From a virus, in the IMG/VR virus record IMGVR_UViG_3300042907_001069, positions 1 through 28,719 of that record: 28,719 nucleotides of DNA; one strand, written 5' to 3'. Of this stretch, positions 20,779 through 27,447 are shown in pieces; the stretch's first letter is position 1, and every line of letters starts with the position of its first letter. The position numbers and the translations under genes are program-made. Below the pieces are notes generated by a model, which made no database searches, had not been told where the DNA came from, and saw only the letters and a program-made list of their open reading frames with translations.

Positions 20779-21984
20779 ATGAACCTACAAGAGAACATAA
20801 AAAGAATATTAAGGGAAGATAGAAAACTATCTAATTTTCTTAGAAGAAGATTGGAAAATTTGGATTATGAGGTTGAACGCTACAAGGTATGGGGAGGTCA
20901 TAATATATGTATATTTTTTAAAAGTGATATAGAATATTTTGAAACAATTATGGAGAATGCAATTGATTTCATGTATTATAATTATTTTTCTAATATAGAT
21001 GATAATTCAGGAGAATGGGCTCATATATATCTTGATATGGTTAATTATATTAGAAAAAACTACCAATACAAAATAATGAAACATTACGACGATAATTGTG
21101 GTTCAGGTTTAATTCCTTTAAAAGAATCAATAAGAAAAGTATTAAGGGAAGAATCTGAAGACAAAAAACTTAAGTTAGTTAAGAGTATTATATATAATAT
21201 GTTTGATAATATTATCAATTTAGAATATAACACTGAAAGAAATGAGATTACGGTTTACTATGATAAACAAGAAGAATTAGATGGTTCAGAAATATGTGAT
21301 ACTATAAATAATTTTACCGGTTTAAATGTTGTTCTTTGGTATGACTACAAGAAACGAATGGAATTAAAAAAGAAACCTGATTTTTATTTAGATACTGAAA
21401 GATATGAGGAAGAACTTAATGAATCTACATATCTTCGTAGAAGAGCTGATATGAGTACAATAGATAAAAAATTCTTTACAAATTTAAATATTGTTACCGA
21501 TAAATATTTAAGAAAACATAATAATGGACAATATTGTAGTTTTAATGTGTTTAGAACTACTGTTATATCATATCTTATTGATGATTATCGTGATAATTTA
21601 TCTGATGAAGATTATGATAATTTTCCAGGTGAAGAGGTTTATAATTTTCTTTTAAATCATTTTTATGATAAGATTAAAGATAGATATGACACTTTTTTTG
21701 GTAATAATATTAATGAATCAGTTGACAAATCTGAAGACAAAAAACTTAAGTTAGTTAAGAGTATTATATATAACATGTTTGATAATGTTAGTTTAGAATA
21801 CGACTCTAAAGCAAATGAGATTTTGATTTACCATGATAAAGAAGAAAAGTTAGAGATTTCAGAAATATGTGACACTATAAATGATTTTACCGGTTTAAAC
21901 GTTGTTCCTTGGTTTGAGTATGATAAAAATAGAATTGGAAAGGAACCTGATTTTTATTTAGATATTGAAGAATATGGGGAATGA
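20779..21984 (+). CDS. Class A tagged four-module protein with periodic (L/I)-x-E
   Basis: A 401-aa protein starting MNLQENIKRILRED at ATG 20779; an in-frame ATG at 20746 lies inside the previous gene and is disfavoured. Modules: tag 1-13; FLRRR helical unit 14-~110; a second, internal tag-like stretch PLKESIRKVLREE; SEDKK unit 125-~212; LRRR unit 216-~310; SEDKK unit 314-401. The tripeptides LRE (11-13), LRE (122-124), LNE (213-215) and INE (311-313) fall exactly at the module edges. The two SEDKK units share a 46-bp identical DNA stretch. It looks like fused tagged genes; cleavage by a prohead-type protease is inferred. Confidence 0.85.
   Translation: MNLQENIKRILREDRKLSNFLRRRLENLDYEVERYKVWGGHNICIFFKSDIEYFETIMENAIDFMYYNYFSNIDDNSGEWAHIYLDMVNYIRKNYQYKIMKHYDDNCGSGLIPLKESIRKVLREESEDKKLKLVKSIIYNMFDNIINLEYNTERNEITVYYDKQEELDGSEICDTINNFTGLNVVLWYDYKKRMELKKKPDFYLDTERYEEELNESTYLRRRADMSTIDKKFFTNLNIVTDKYLRKHNNGQYCSFNVFRTTVISYLIDDYRDNLSDEDYDNFPGEEVYNFLLNHFYDKIKDRYDTFFGNNINESVDKSEDKKLKLVKSIIYNMFDNVSLEYDSKANEILIYHDKEEKLEISEICDTINDFTGLNVVPWFEYDKNRIGKEPDFYLDIEEYGE
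21152..21197 (+). repeat. 46-bp direct repeat, copy 1 (partner 21728-21773)
   Basis: All 46 bases match 21728-21773, and the match continues after one mismatch. It encodes the start of each SEDKKLKLVKSIIYN unit. Confidence 0.92.
21719..21773 (+). repeat. Second copy of the 34-bp and 46-bp repeats
   Basis: 21719-21752 equals 11861-11894 and 21728-21773 equals 21152-21197. This single place therefore links three module copies in two genes. Confidence 0.92.
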
Positions 21985-22065
21985 ATCATTAACACGGATT
22001 TGAAAAAAGATTAAAACACACTTGTTATTGATTAAAATTGGGATTATAATTATATAAAAATATAT

Positions 22066-22782
22066 ATGTCATATCTTAATACACCAATTCCCGTAGTTGA
22101 AGCTTACATTAGAGGGAATTTTTTAAGAAACCAAGAAGATTCTCATGATAAAAAATTCCCTTGTTACATTTTTGGAATGTCTTCGATTCCAGCACAAGCA
22201 CCTTTATTCCATTTCATTATGGAGGACGGTGCATTATGGTGGAGAATGCCAATACAGGCATTTTGTTGGAAAGAAGACGCACCTGAACAAGAACTTGATG
22301 AATTAGTATTATGGGATTCATTTTCATATCATGTTGGGGTAACGGCATTTCCAATGTTAAAAAACAAGACATGCAAATTCATATCAAGACGTAGAGTAGA
22401 ATATACGGGCAAATATTTATTTACCTTAGATTGGGGCTCATCTTCAGACATGGGAGATACTGATTTCGGATTGAGTGAATTCCCATCCCAACACAAATGT
22501 GGGCATTTCATTGCCATGGACAACGGAAACTTTGCAATACAACCAAATAATAGGTTTGTGCTTCATGACCCATCGTTCACGGTAAAAGATGAATTAGTTA
22601 TACATAGAAAATACAATACCACGTTATGGACTGCCGAAAGAAATGGAAGATGGGTTACACCTGATACTGACATTATGAATTATGACCATACCGATTTAGA
22701 AAAAGGTGAGAGCAATAAAGAACGGTCAGATGAATATAATAAACTTGATTCTGAACGTTTAAAAAATGAAGGTTCAGTTTAA
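22066..22782 (+). CDS. Conserved 238-aa phage protein of unknown function
   Basis: The opening SYLNTPIPVVEAYIRGNFL and a later PLFHFIMEDGALWWRMPIQAFCWKED look conserved and fit a protein family I associate with large T4-like and aquatic Bacteroidota phages, but without a known role. The protein is rich in Trp and His, mostly beta, with an acidic, charged C-terminus (LEKGESNKERSDEYNKL). No tag or signal peptide is present. The last 17 bp overlap the next gene, so translation is likely coupled. Confidence 0.75.
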   Translation: MSYLNTPIPVVEAYIRGNFLRNQEDSHDKKFPCYIFGMSSIPAQAPLFHFIMEDGALWWRMPIQAFCWKEDAPEQELDELVLWDSFSYHVGVTAFPMLKNKTCKFISRRRVEYTGKYLFTLDWGSSSDMGDTDFGLSEFPSQHKCGHFIAMDNGNFAIQPNNRFVLHDPSFTVKDELVIHRKYNTTLWTAERNGRWVTPDTDIMNYDHTDLEKGESNKERSDEYNKLDSERLKNEGSV

Positions 22783-23383
22783 CCACCAAAACGGATTCCT
22801 TTTAGACGGCAGAGTATTTTGTGAAGTCTACGGTACATCAGAAAACGAATCAGATGATGAGCTATTAAATTTAGGATGGTTAAAGTCATTTACGGAAAAA
22901 AACACTTGGTATCAATCAAGAAGTTATAGAATAGAATTATCTAATTTTGTAATATCAAAAAAACGAAGACACATTATTAAAAAGTTAAGATGTGAAGTAA
23001 GTGATTATATTCAAAGCAAAGAAATAGATGACTTTTTTCAGGAATACTACAATGATAATAATTTTGATATCATGGATGAATATAATAACTGTTCAAAGTT
23101 TTTTAAGTTAAAAATAGTATACTTAAGATTAGATGGCAAATTGGTTGCAGTTGGAAGATACGTGGAAAATGAAATGTCTAATGTTTTTTTAAATTTCGCT
23201 TATAATAAAGATAATTTAAAGTTATCTCTTGGTACTAATTTATTTTATATACTCGCAGATATAACCAAGAAACAAAATAAAGATTATTTATATATATATG
23301 AATCATACGATGATAACTTTTCATATAAACAAAAATTACCTAACTTAAATTTGTGGAATGGGGATAAATGGGTTAAAGGATAA
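22766..23383 (+). CDS. Aminoacyl-tRNA-protein transferase-like protein (Ate/Bpt family)
   Basis: A 205-aa protein whose order of blocks follows bacterial arginyl/leucyl-tRNA-protein transferases: LGWLKSF (for L-G-F-R-R-S), WYQSRSYRIELSNFVISKKR (for the SRSQRR segment), LDGKLVAVGRYVEN (for D-G-x-LVAV), then FAYNKDNLKLSLGTNLFYIL, DYLYIYESYD, SYKQKLPNL and GDKWV. The N-terminal Cys cluster of cellular enzymes is missing and the usual G-Y-W after the strand is Y-E-S-Y. It may add an amino acid to N-termini (N-degron tagging) or use the fold for something else. Its start overlaps the previous gene by 17 bp. Confidence 0.6.
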   Translation: MKVQFNHQNGFLLDGRVFCEVYGTSENESDDELLNLGWLKSFTEKNTWYQSRSYRIELSNFVISKKRRHIIKKLRCEVSDYIQSKEIDDFFQEYYNDNNFDIMDEYNNCSKFFKLKIVYLRLDGKLVAVGRYVENEMSNVFLNFAYNKDNLKLSLGTNLFYILADITKKQNKDYLYIYESYDDNFSYKQKLPNLNLWNGDKWVKG

Positions 23384-23390
23384 TATACCA

Positions 23391-23549
23391 ATGACAACAA
23401 TAGAAATTCAGATTAAAGAAAAAAATGAAATCTTAAAAGGTCTTGAAAAAACGTACGAAACACTTTTAGAATTTAAGAAATCAAAAAATAGTGAGTTAGT
23501 GGTTTTACTTAATAATAAGATTGTAAAAATAAAACCCACAACCTTATAA
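23391..23549 (+). CDS. Small coiled-coil protein (52 aa)
   Basis: I use ATG at 23391, which gives MTTIEIQIKEKNEILKGLEK, a clear amphipathic helix, then KTYETLLEFKKSKN and a short strand (ELVVLLNNKIVKIKP). An in-frame ATG at 23358 lies inside the previous gene. It is 7 bp after the transferase-like gene and probably in the same transcript. No family recognised. Confidence 0.6.
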   Translation: MTTIEIQIKEKNEILKGLEKTYETLLEFKKSKNSELVVLLNNKIVKIKPTTL

Positions 23550-23664
23550 TGTAAAATACGGTTTACAAAATAAGGGGTATTTGTAAATTATATGTTACGT
23601 TATATCAACGTAGACACAAACAAAAGAATCCCAAAAAACTAAGATTGATAAAACACCGAACATA

Positions 23665-23871
23665 ATGAACCCATACATCTATTACAACAAGTTAGACTCC
23701 ACTAAAGAAATACAAGGTAAATTTCAGGCAATTGATTTAGAAGAGGCAACTAAAATTGCCGCCAATAAAAAACAAATGACAGTAGAAGATTTTCTAACAG
23801 TATTTAAAGTAGAAGAATGGAAAAAACAGTTTACGTTAAATAAAAGGGGGGAATTGTTAACTTCTAAATAA
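23665..23871 (+). CDS. Small acidic/basic protein (68 aa)
   Basis: Begins MNPYIYYNKLDSTKEIQG, then FQAIDLEEATKIAANKKQMT, a strand and helix suggesting a compact fold, and ends with a basic tail. The stop directly abuts the stop of the convergent tagged gene on the other strand with no gap. The 115 bp before it hold only a 16-codon frame (MLRYINVDTNKRIPKN), which I do not call. Function unknown. Confidence 0.6.
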   Translation: MNPYIYYNKLDSTKEIQGKFQAIDLEEATKIAANKKQMTVEDFLTVFKVEEWKKQFTLNKRGELLTSK

Positions 23872-24315
23872 TTAACTCGTCGTAAAATATATCAGGTCCT
23901 TAGCGTTAGTATTATATACATTATTAATGATGGATAATAAAGGTTCCTTCCAAACATTAATATTATTAAAGAAACCATTAAGTCTTTCGGACATATCTTC
24001 AGATAATACAATGACATCAAAATTTTCATCCTTTACATCAGGTCTATTATAACAAGGCTCAGGTAAATCACCTTTAATATCTTCGGGGTAATCACCATAA
24101 TCATTATAGTATTCAATGTTAACCAATTTAAACAAATAATTATCATGTTCATTTCGTGGTAGAACAAATGATATAGCATAAGGGTCACAACAAATACCCA
24201 TACCACAATTAAATTCTGACCAATCATAGTACATGTCATCAAACCCTTCAAAAGACATATTAAGATATGTGTGAAGAACTTTAATAAATTTAGATTCTGT
24301 AATAGTTACATTCAT
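23872..24315 (-). CDS. Class B tagged protein (147 aa)
   Basis: I place the start at 24315, giving MNVTITESKFIKVLHTYLN, a class B tag with ITE at 5-7 and the YLN after it. The frame extends further upstream, but that part is low in sense and crosses repeats. The body is acidic with several Cys (NCGMGICCDPYAISFVLPR). The C-terminal region, VIVLSEDMSERLNGFFNN then SIINNVYNTNAKDLIYF, parallels the shared C-terminal unit of the small tagged proteins. A TATTTATAT motif precedes it on the minus strand. Confidence 0.78.
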   Translation of the reverse strand: MNVTITESKFIKVLHTYLNMSFEGFDDMYYDWSEFNCGMGICCDPYAISFVLPRNEHDNYLFKLVNIEYYNDYGDYPEDIKGDLPEPCYNRPDVKDENFDVIVLSEDMSERLNGFFNNINVWKEPLLSIINNVYNTNAKDLIYFTTS

Positions 24316-24320
24316 ATGAT

Positions 24321-24327
24321 ATAAATA
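24321..24327 (-). promoter_or_regulatory. TATTTAT upstream motif, minus strand
   Basis: Five bases before the ATG at 24315 on the minus strand; continues as TATTTATAT. Confidence 0.4.
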
Positions 24328-24378
24328 TATGTATATAATGATTAATGGTGAATGGGTAATTAACTCACTCACTCCATG

Positions 24379-24398
24379 GGTGTCTCCTTCGGGACACC
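24379..24398. other. 8-bp hairpin with TTC-type loop
   Basis: GGTGTCTC and GGGACACC pair (one T-G) around CTTC. There is no T-run on either strand. Confidence 0.5.
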
Positions 24399-24437
24399 AT
24401 TCCATTTGTTCATTAATTTCACATTCCCCCGCCCAAA

Positions 24438-24467
24438 TAATAAGAAGTCCCCTAATAAGAAGTCCCC
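24438..24467. repeat. Perfect 15-bp tandem duplication
   Basis: TAATAAGAAGTCCCC occurs twice without a gap; a shorter relative (AATAATAAGTCCC) recurs near 24647. Confidence 0.9.
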
Positions 24468-24511
24468 ACCTAACGAAGAGACCATACATGATGAGAATGA
24501 GATGTGATTAG

Positions 24512-24587
24512 ATATCGGTTAATTAGACGATAAAATAGAATATCGTTTATACAAACGATAATGGGGAATATCGTAACGACCCGATAT
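24512..24587. repeat. Nested inverted repeats built on CGATA/TATCG
   Basis: Outer arms ATATCGG (24512-24518) and CCGATAT (24581-24587) enclose an 8-bp perfect stem TATCGTTT-ATAC-AAACGATA (24541-24560) and further ACGATA and ATATCGTAACG words. This is consistent with a protein-binding array or a folded RNA. Confidence 0.6.
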
Positions 24588-24963
24588 GTTATGGACTTAT
24601 GTTACATATCATAATGATGAGGTTTCACCTCACTAAGATGATATAAATAATAAGTCCCACTTTTCTCCACTTATGTTGTCTCCTATACGAAGGGACATAG
24701 ATTGTCCACCTAACGAGGGGGTTAAATAACAACTCGGTTCTTCGTTGAAGGGGGATAAAATCCCTCTGAAACACTCCCTATGGTCGTTTCCCCGCACCTT
24801 ATACTTAGTGTTCCTTTATTGTCTGGAAAACGTATATAGTAAAAAAGTGGTCTTCCTGATATCGTCAGGGGGAATAAAATGGTCATTAACATATTACCAT
24901 AACCATATCTGTGGTAAAAAGTGGGGGAACTTAGTATACAAGTGGGAGGACGAATATGGACGA

Positions 24964-25071
24964 GGGGATTATCCCCAATCCAACGGTCACCTGACATTTT
25001 GACATTTTCAAGTTTTTCCCCCTAAAGTTATGAACAATCCACATTAATTTTCCCCCTCTGACATAGTGTCA
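24964..25071. repeat. Left flank word set of the 25156-26138 cassette
   Basis: In order: palindrome GGGGATTATCCCC (24964-24976), CTGACATTTTGACA (24991-25004), TAAAGTTATGAACAAT (25023-25038), palindrome TGACATAGTGTCA (25059-25071). All four recur on the other side of the gene cassette in mirrored order. Confidence 0.75.
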
Positions 25072-25155
25072 TGTGGATAACTATATTTACGGGGACAATA
25101 TTTTTATATGTTCCTAACCATAATTTATTCACTTTACTGTTAAGATGTTTATGAT

Positions 25156-25404
25156 ATGTCCATGGAATATGAAATCACACAGGTAGACGACAGAATTAGG
25201 GTGACCATCACAAAGGAAGGAAAAGAGGCGGGGTCATTATATTTTGAGAAAGCAAAGAAAGGTTTTACAAATAAACCATTAAGTATGGGGTCTTGGGCAT
25301 GTATAGATGCAAAGATAGAAGATGACACAATATTCAGTGAAACATTAACCCCCAAAGATATTGTCAATGAGTGTCAAGAATTAATAAAAGAAAATGGATT
25401 TTAA
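25156..25404 (+). CDS. Small protein of unknown function (82 aa)
   Basis: MSMEYEITQVDDRIRVTITK, then a beta-rich half (AGSLYFEKAKKGF) and an acidic helical end (PKDIVNECQELIKENGF). A second ATG two codons in is equally possible as the start. It is 3 bp before a 42-aa hydrophobic protein, and the two probably form one unit. No family is recognised, and neither tag class is present. Confidence 0.65.
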   Translation: MSMEYEITQVDDRIRVTITKEGKEAGSLYFEKAKKGFTNKPLSMGSWACIDAKIEDDTIFSETLTPKDIVNECQELIKENGF

Positions 25405-25407
25405 GTT

Positions 25408-25536
25408 ATGAGAAGAATTACCCTGTTATTTTTAGAGATACTATATAAGATATATCTTTCAGTTCCAAGTCTATTAATTTGGTACCCCTACTTTTTATGG
25501 TTACGTATAAATGACAAATTGTTTACAAAAAAATAA
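25408..25536 (+). CDS. Small hydrophobic protein (42 aa)
   Basis: Begins 3 bp after the 82-aa gene. MRRITLLFLEILYKIYLSVP then SLLIWYPYFLWLRINDKLFTKK has a basic start, a hydrophobic core of about 25 residues with aromatic residues, and a basic end. It would sit in the membrane as one or a hairpin of two short helices. The tight spacing and composition support a gene; a holin-like role is possible but unproven. Confidence 0.5.
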   Translation: MRRITLLFLEILYKIYLSVPSLLIWYPYFLWLRINDKLFTKK

Positions 25537-25676
25537 TTGTAGGGTGGAGTCTACCCTCTGCGACCCCCAATGTTTGTCGAACCCGTCTCGGACTTAACCA
25601 CCGACAATACAAAAGTACGGAATAATATTTAATCACACAAACAAATTAGAATATATTTATTGTATATCTTTAAACA
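25537..25676. other. Gap with hairpins, no gene seen
   Basis: Contains AGGGT-GGAGTCT-ACCCT (5-bp stem) and TTGTCG...CGACAA. Part resembles a T-loop (GGGTTCGAC on the minus strand) but no tRNA can be built. TATTTATTG (25654-25662) and TATCTTTA (25664-25671) lie before the next gene. Confidence 0.4.
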
Positions 25677-26138
25677 ATGCCAAAATACACACAAGAAGAA
25701 TTAGATAATAACTATACGTTTAAGATAATTCAAAAATCCCTTAAACAAGAATTCCCCTTTATTAAGAAGGTATATCTTAGAAACCCCAAAGATTTAGACA
25801 AATGGTCCAATAATATATTTGTAGATGTGGACATTAATCCATATGAGATATCAGAAAGATATGGATTTCCTTTGGATGGATTGACAGAACGATACCTAAG
25901 ACGGGGGCAAGAATATTGGTCACCTCATCTCTCCATGTTCTTTAAGCTCTATACAATTGAAGAACGTAGAATTATTGGAAATATTGTTAATGATACTAAT
26001 TACCTGATACATTCCATACAAGAGAATGCCGCTATCCCCGACCATCTTAAGTTCTTTAAGAAAGTTAATATAGGAGCTTGGTATGCCAATCCTGATACCG
26101 TACCCCATGACATAGTGTCAGGAGGGGAGGGGATATAA
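25677..26138 (+). CDS. Unknown 153-aa protein
   Basis: Starts MPKYTQEELDNNYTFKIIQK, then a short basic strand region (FPFIKKVYLRN), a DINPYEISERYGFPLDG segment and a helical half (SMFFKLYTIEERRIIGNIVN). It may be a small DNA- or protein-binding protein, with no recognisable family. The 3' end lies in a G-rich segment that includes the palindrome TGACATAGTGTCA found also at 25059, so its last ~10 residues (DIVSGGEGI) may be encoded by flanking repeat sequence. Confidence 0.65.
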   Translation: MPKYTQEELDNNYTFKIIQKSLKQEFPFIKKVYLRNPKDLDKWSNNIFVDVDINPYEISERYGFPLDGLTERYLRRGQEYWSPHLSMFFKLYTIEERRIIGNIVNDTNYLIHSIQENAAIPDHLKFFKKVNIGAWYANPDTVPHDIVSGGEGI

Positions 26139-26253
26139 AGTTATTAACAATGGCTCCCCCCGGCATGGGGTCATACCCCCCTATGGGTACCCCCTCCCCC
26201 CCGTATCCCCCCTTATATACTGTCAAAATGTCAGATTAGGGGGGATAATCCCC
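26108..26253. repeat. Right flank word set of the 25156-26138 cassette
   Basis: In order: TGACATAGTGTCA (26108-26120), TAAAGTTATTAACAAT (26136-26151, one mismatch to the left copy, same orientation), TGTCAAAATGTCAG (26221-26234, exact inverse of the left copy) and GGGGATAATCCCC (26241-26253, inverse of the left copy). Between them is a C-run-rich stretch (26157-26213). Confidence 0.75.
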
Positions 26254-26299
26254 TAAATCAAATAAAATAATTTTTGGGAAAAAAATGTCCTTTTTTTGG

Positions 26300-26308
26300 T
26301 ATTTATTA
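26300..26308 (+). promoter_or_regulatory. TATTTATTA upstream motif
   Basis: Two bases before the ATG at 26311, and 23-29 bases downstream of a TTTTTGG element (26271-26277) that recurs at 26950 and 28520. Confidence 0.5.
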
Positions 26309-26310
26309 TT

Positions 26311-26667
26311 ATGAAGATTATTATAACGGAAAATAAACTGAATGTTCTTATAACAAAATGGTTGGATGAACATTACGGTGATTGTGGGAGATATGTTTTG
26401 ATGGGTAACTATAGGTCCCTCTTTTATAAAAATGAAGAAGGGGTTATATTTGTTTATCAGACGAAAGGTGACAGTACTTTATTTGTCGGGGATGTTGTTA
26501 GTAATCCTCTTGAAAATAAATTTGGTATTAATGATTATGATGCATCATCTTTATTACAGAAATGGTTTTCTAAAAAATATAATTTACATCCCGATAAAAC
26601 TATTGTCGGTTCTGATTTAAGTAAATTCTCGGAACTATATGATGATAAAGATTACGAACAATTTTAA
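26311..26667 (+). CDS. Class B tagged protein (118 aa)
   Basis: MKIIITENKLNVLITKWLDE is a class B tag with ITE at 5-7 and KWLD after it. The middle is beta-rich (EEGVIFVYQTKGDSTLFVGD). The C-terminal unit NKFGINDYDASSLLQKWFSK with KYNLHPDKTIVGSDL is the clearest match to the untagged protein at 2665-2928. I use ATG at 26311 over a TTG at 26296 because the tag then starts at Met and the TATTTATTA motif is 2 bases upstream. No function is known. Confidence 0.82.
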   Translation: MKIIITENKLNVLITKWLDEHYGDCGRYVLMGNYRSLFYKNEEGVIFVYQTKGDSTLFVGDVVSNPLENKFGINDYDASSLLQKWFSKKYNLHPDKTIVGSDLSKFSELYDDKDYEQF

Positions 26668-26670
26668 CCC

Positions 26671-26689
26671 CCACCCATAAATGGGGTGG
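26671..26689 (+). terminator. GC-rich hairpin after tagged gene
   Basis: CCACCCAT and ATGGGGTGG (one bulge) pair around AA right after the stop. There is no T-run, so termination is uncertain. Confidence 0.45.
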
Positions 26690-26698
26690 AGGTATAGT

Positions 26699-26758
26699 TG
26701 TCCAAATCTACCTTTTATTATATACATTTGGACAAGTATAGGATTTGTCTTATATTTG
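26699..26758 (+). promoter_or_regulatory. Bacteroidota promoter with overlapping 9-bp operator
   Basis: TTTG (26727-26730), exactly 20 bases, then TATATTTG (26751-26758), a full consensus match 4 bases before an ATG. A perfect inverted repeat TGTCCAAAT (26699-26707) / ATTTGGACA (26726-26734) covers the TTTG, as expected for a repressor or activator site. Confidence 0.75.
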
Positions 26759-26762
26759 TGGG

Positions 26763-26924
26763 ATGGAATCTGAAGATAAAATTTCATTCAATTATACAGA
26801 TGGTCTTAATATACATGATGATGTATATAGAAAAGTTATAAAAGATTTTAATATTCTTTATGAAAGAGATAAGATGGGGGGGAATATGGGTGTTCATTTT
26901 CCAAAACACGACCCCTTCTTTTAA
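26763..26924 (+). CDS. Small acidic protein (53 aa) under a host-type promoter
   Basis: ATG at 26763 is 4 bases after a full TTTG-N20-TATATTTG promoter. The product, MESEDKISFNYTDGLNIHDD then VYRKVIKDFNILYERDK and a Gly/His-rich end, is acidic and compact. It has no tag and a different promoter class from the tagged genes around it. It is a candidate early gene, for example a small regulator or host inhibitor; no homology is recognised. Confidence 0.6.
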   Translation: MESEDKISFNYTDGLNIHDDVYRKVIKDFNILYERDKMGGNMGVHFPKHDPFF

Positions 26925-26998
26925 ATTGACCCCTATATGTAAAATAAAATTTTTGGAAATTTTTATGTAAAGTGGGGATTTATTATAATTAACTGTTG

Positions 26999-27007
26999 TA
27001 TTTATCA
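26999..27007 (+). promoter_or_regulatory. TATTTATCA upstream motif
   Basis: Variant 18 bases before the ATG at 27026; a second related word (ATTTATTA, 26978-26985) lies 27-28 bases after a TTTTTGG element. Confidence 0.35.
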
Positions 27008-27025
27008 GTAAAGAATATTATTATT

Positions 27026-27412
27026 ATGAAGTATATTATAACCGAGTCTCAGTATAAAATTTTGTTGGAGGATGATGACCGTCTGAACAGGATGGTGGAG
27101 AAGTATTTGAATACTGTGTTTGACAACTTAACTCAGGTTGATACAAAATTTGGTTCAGCGTATAAGTTTAATGATGACGAGGGGTATGCAATATTGGTAT
27201 CTAAAACAAGTGACGGAAAACAATTGGCAATTGCATCTCCACTTATTAATAAAGTTACATCAATATTAAATACATTACTTGATTTGGATAGAGTAGGTGT
27301 CGTTAAAACCATTGGTAAGTATTGTAGAGAAGTATTGGGAATCAATTATGACTATATTCGAACTTGGCCAATTAAAATACCAGGACCTGATGAAGACGAG
27401 GATAATTTTTAA
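27026..27412 (+). CDS. Class B tagged protein (128 aa)
   Basis: MKYIITESQYKILLEDDDRL is a class B tag with ITE at 5-7 and also L-L-E at 13-15. A MVEKYLNTVFD segment follows, as in other members. The beta-rich middle (EGYAILVSKTSDGKQLAI) and the C-terminal unit (TSILNTLLDLDR, IGKYCREVLGINYDYI) keep the family pattern. An acidic tail (PGPDEDEDNF) ends it. The start at 27026 is chosen over 26996 because the tag then begins at Met. A strong terminator lies downstream. Confidence 0.82.
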   Translation: MKYIITESQYKILLEDDDRLNRMVEKYLNTVFDNLTQVDTKFGSAYKFNDDEGYAILVSKTSDGKQLAIASPLINKVTSILNTLLDLDRVGVVKTIGKYCREVLGINYDYIRTWPIKIPGPDEDEDNF

Positions 27413-27447
27413 TGAAATTAACGTATTTATAATAAACTAAATTAATC

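Larger units (their letters stand above)
24316..25155. other. 840-bp gene-free, hairpin-rich region
   Basis: The longest stretch without a credible gene. The two frames of 85-91 codons on opposite strands have no convincing protein character. It is visibly richer in G and C runs than the rest. It holds hairpins at about 24379-24398, 24541-24560, 24618-24632, 24693-24707, 24749-24767, 24855-24869 and 25059-25071, a 15-bp tandem repeat, and sequence words that recur at 26108-26253. It could be a replication origin, a structured RNA or a recombination-prone junction; the sequence alone does not decide. Confidence 0.55.

Noticed and set aside
24320-24327. TATAAATA, the T4 late promoter box, on the plus strand
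   Set aside because: No plus-strand gene follows for over 800 bp; on the minus strand it is part of the TATTTAT motif before the tagged gene.
24316-24489. Extended N-terminus for the minus-strand class B protein
   Set aside because: The extension crosses a tandem repeat and hairpin, and using the Met at 24315 puts the class B tag at the N-terminus as in all its relatives.
24722-25002. Two overlapping frames of 91 and 85 codons on opposite strands
   Set aside because: Odd composition, no start context, no resemblance to any domain, and the stretch is full of hairpins; treated as non-coding.
25545-25620. Possible tRNA or tmRNA end on the minus strand (GGGTTCGAC T-loop-like)
   Set aside because: No matching T-stem, anticodon arm or acceptor stem could be drawn around it.
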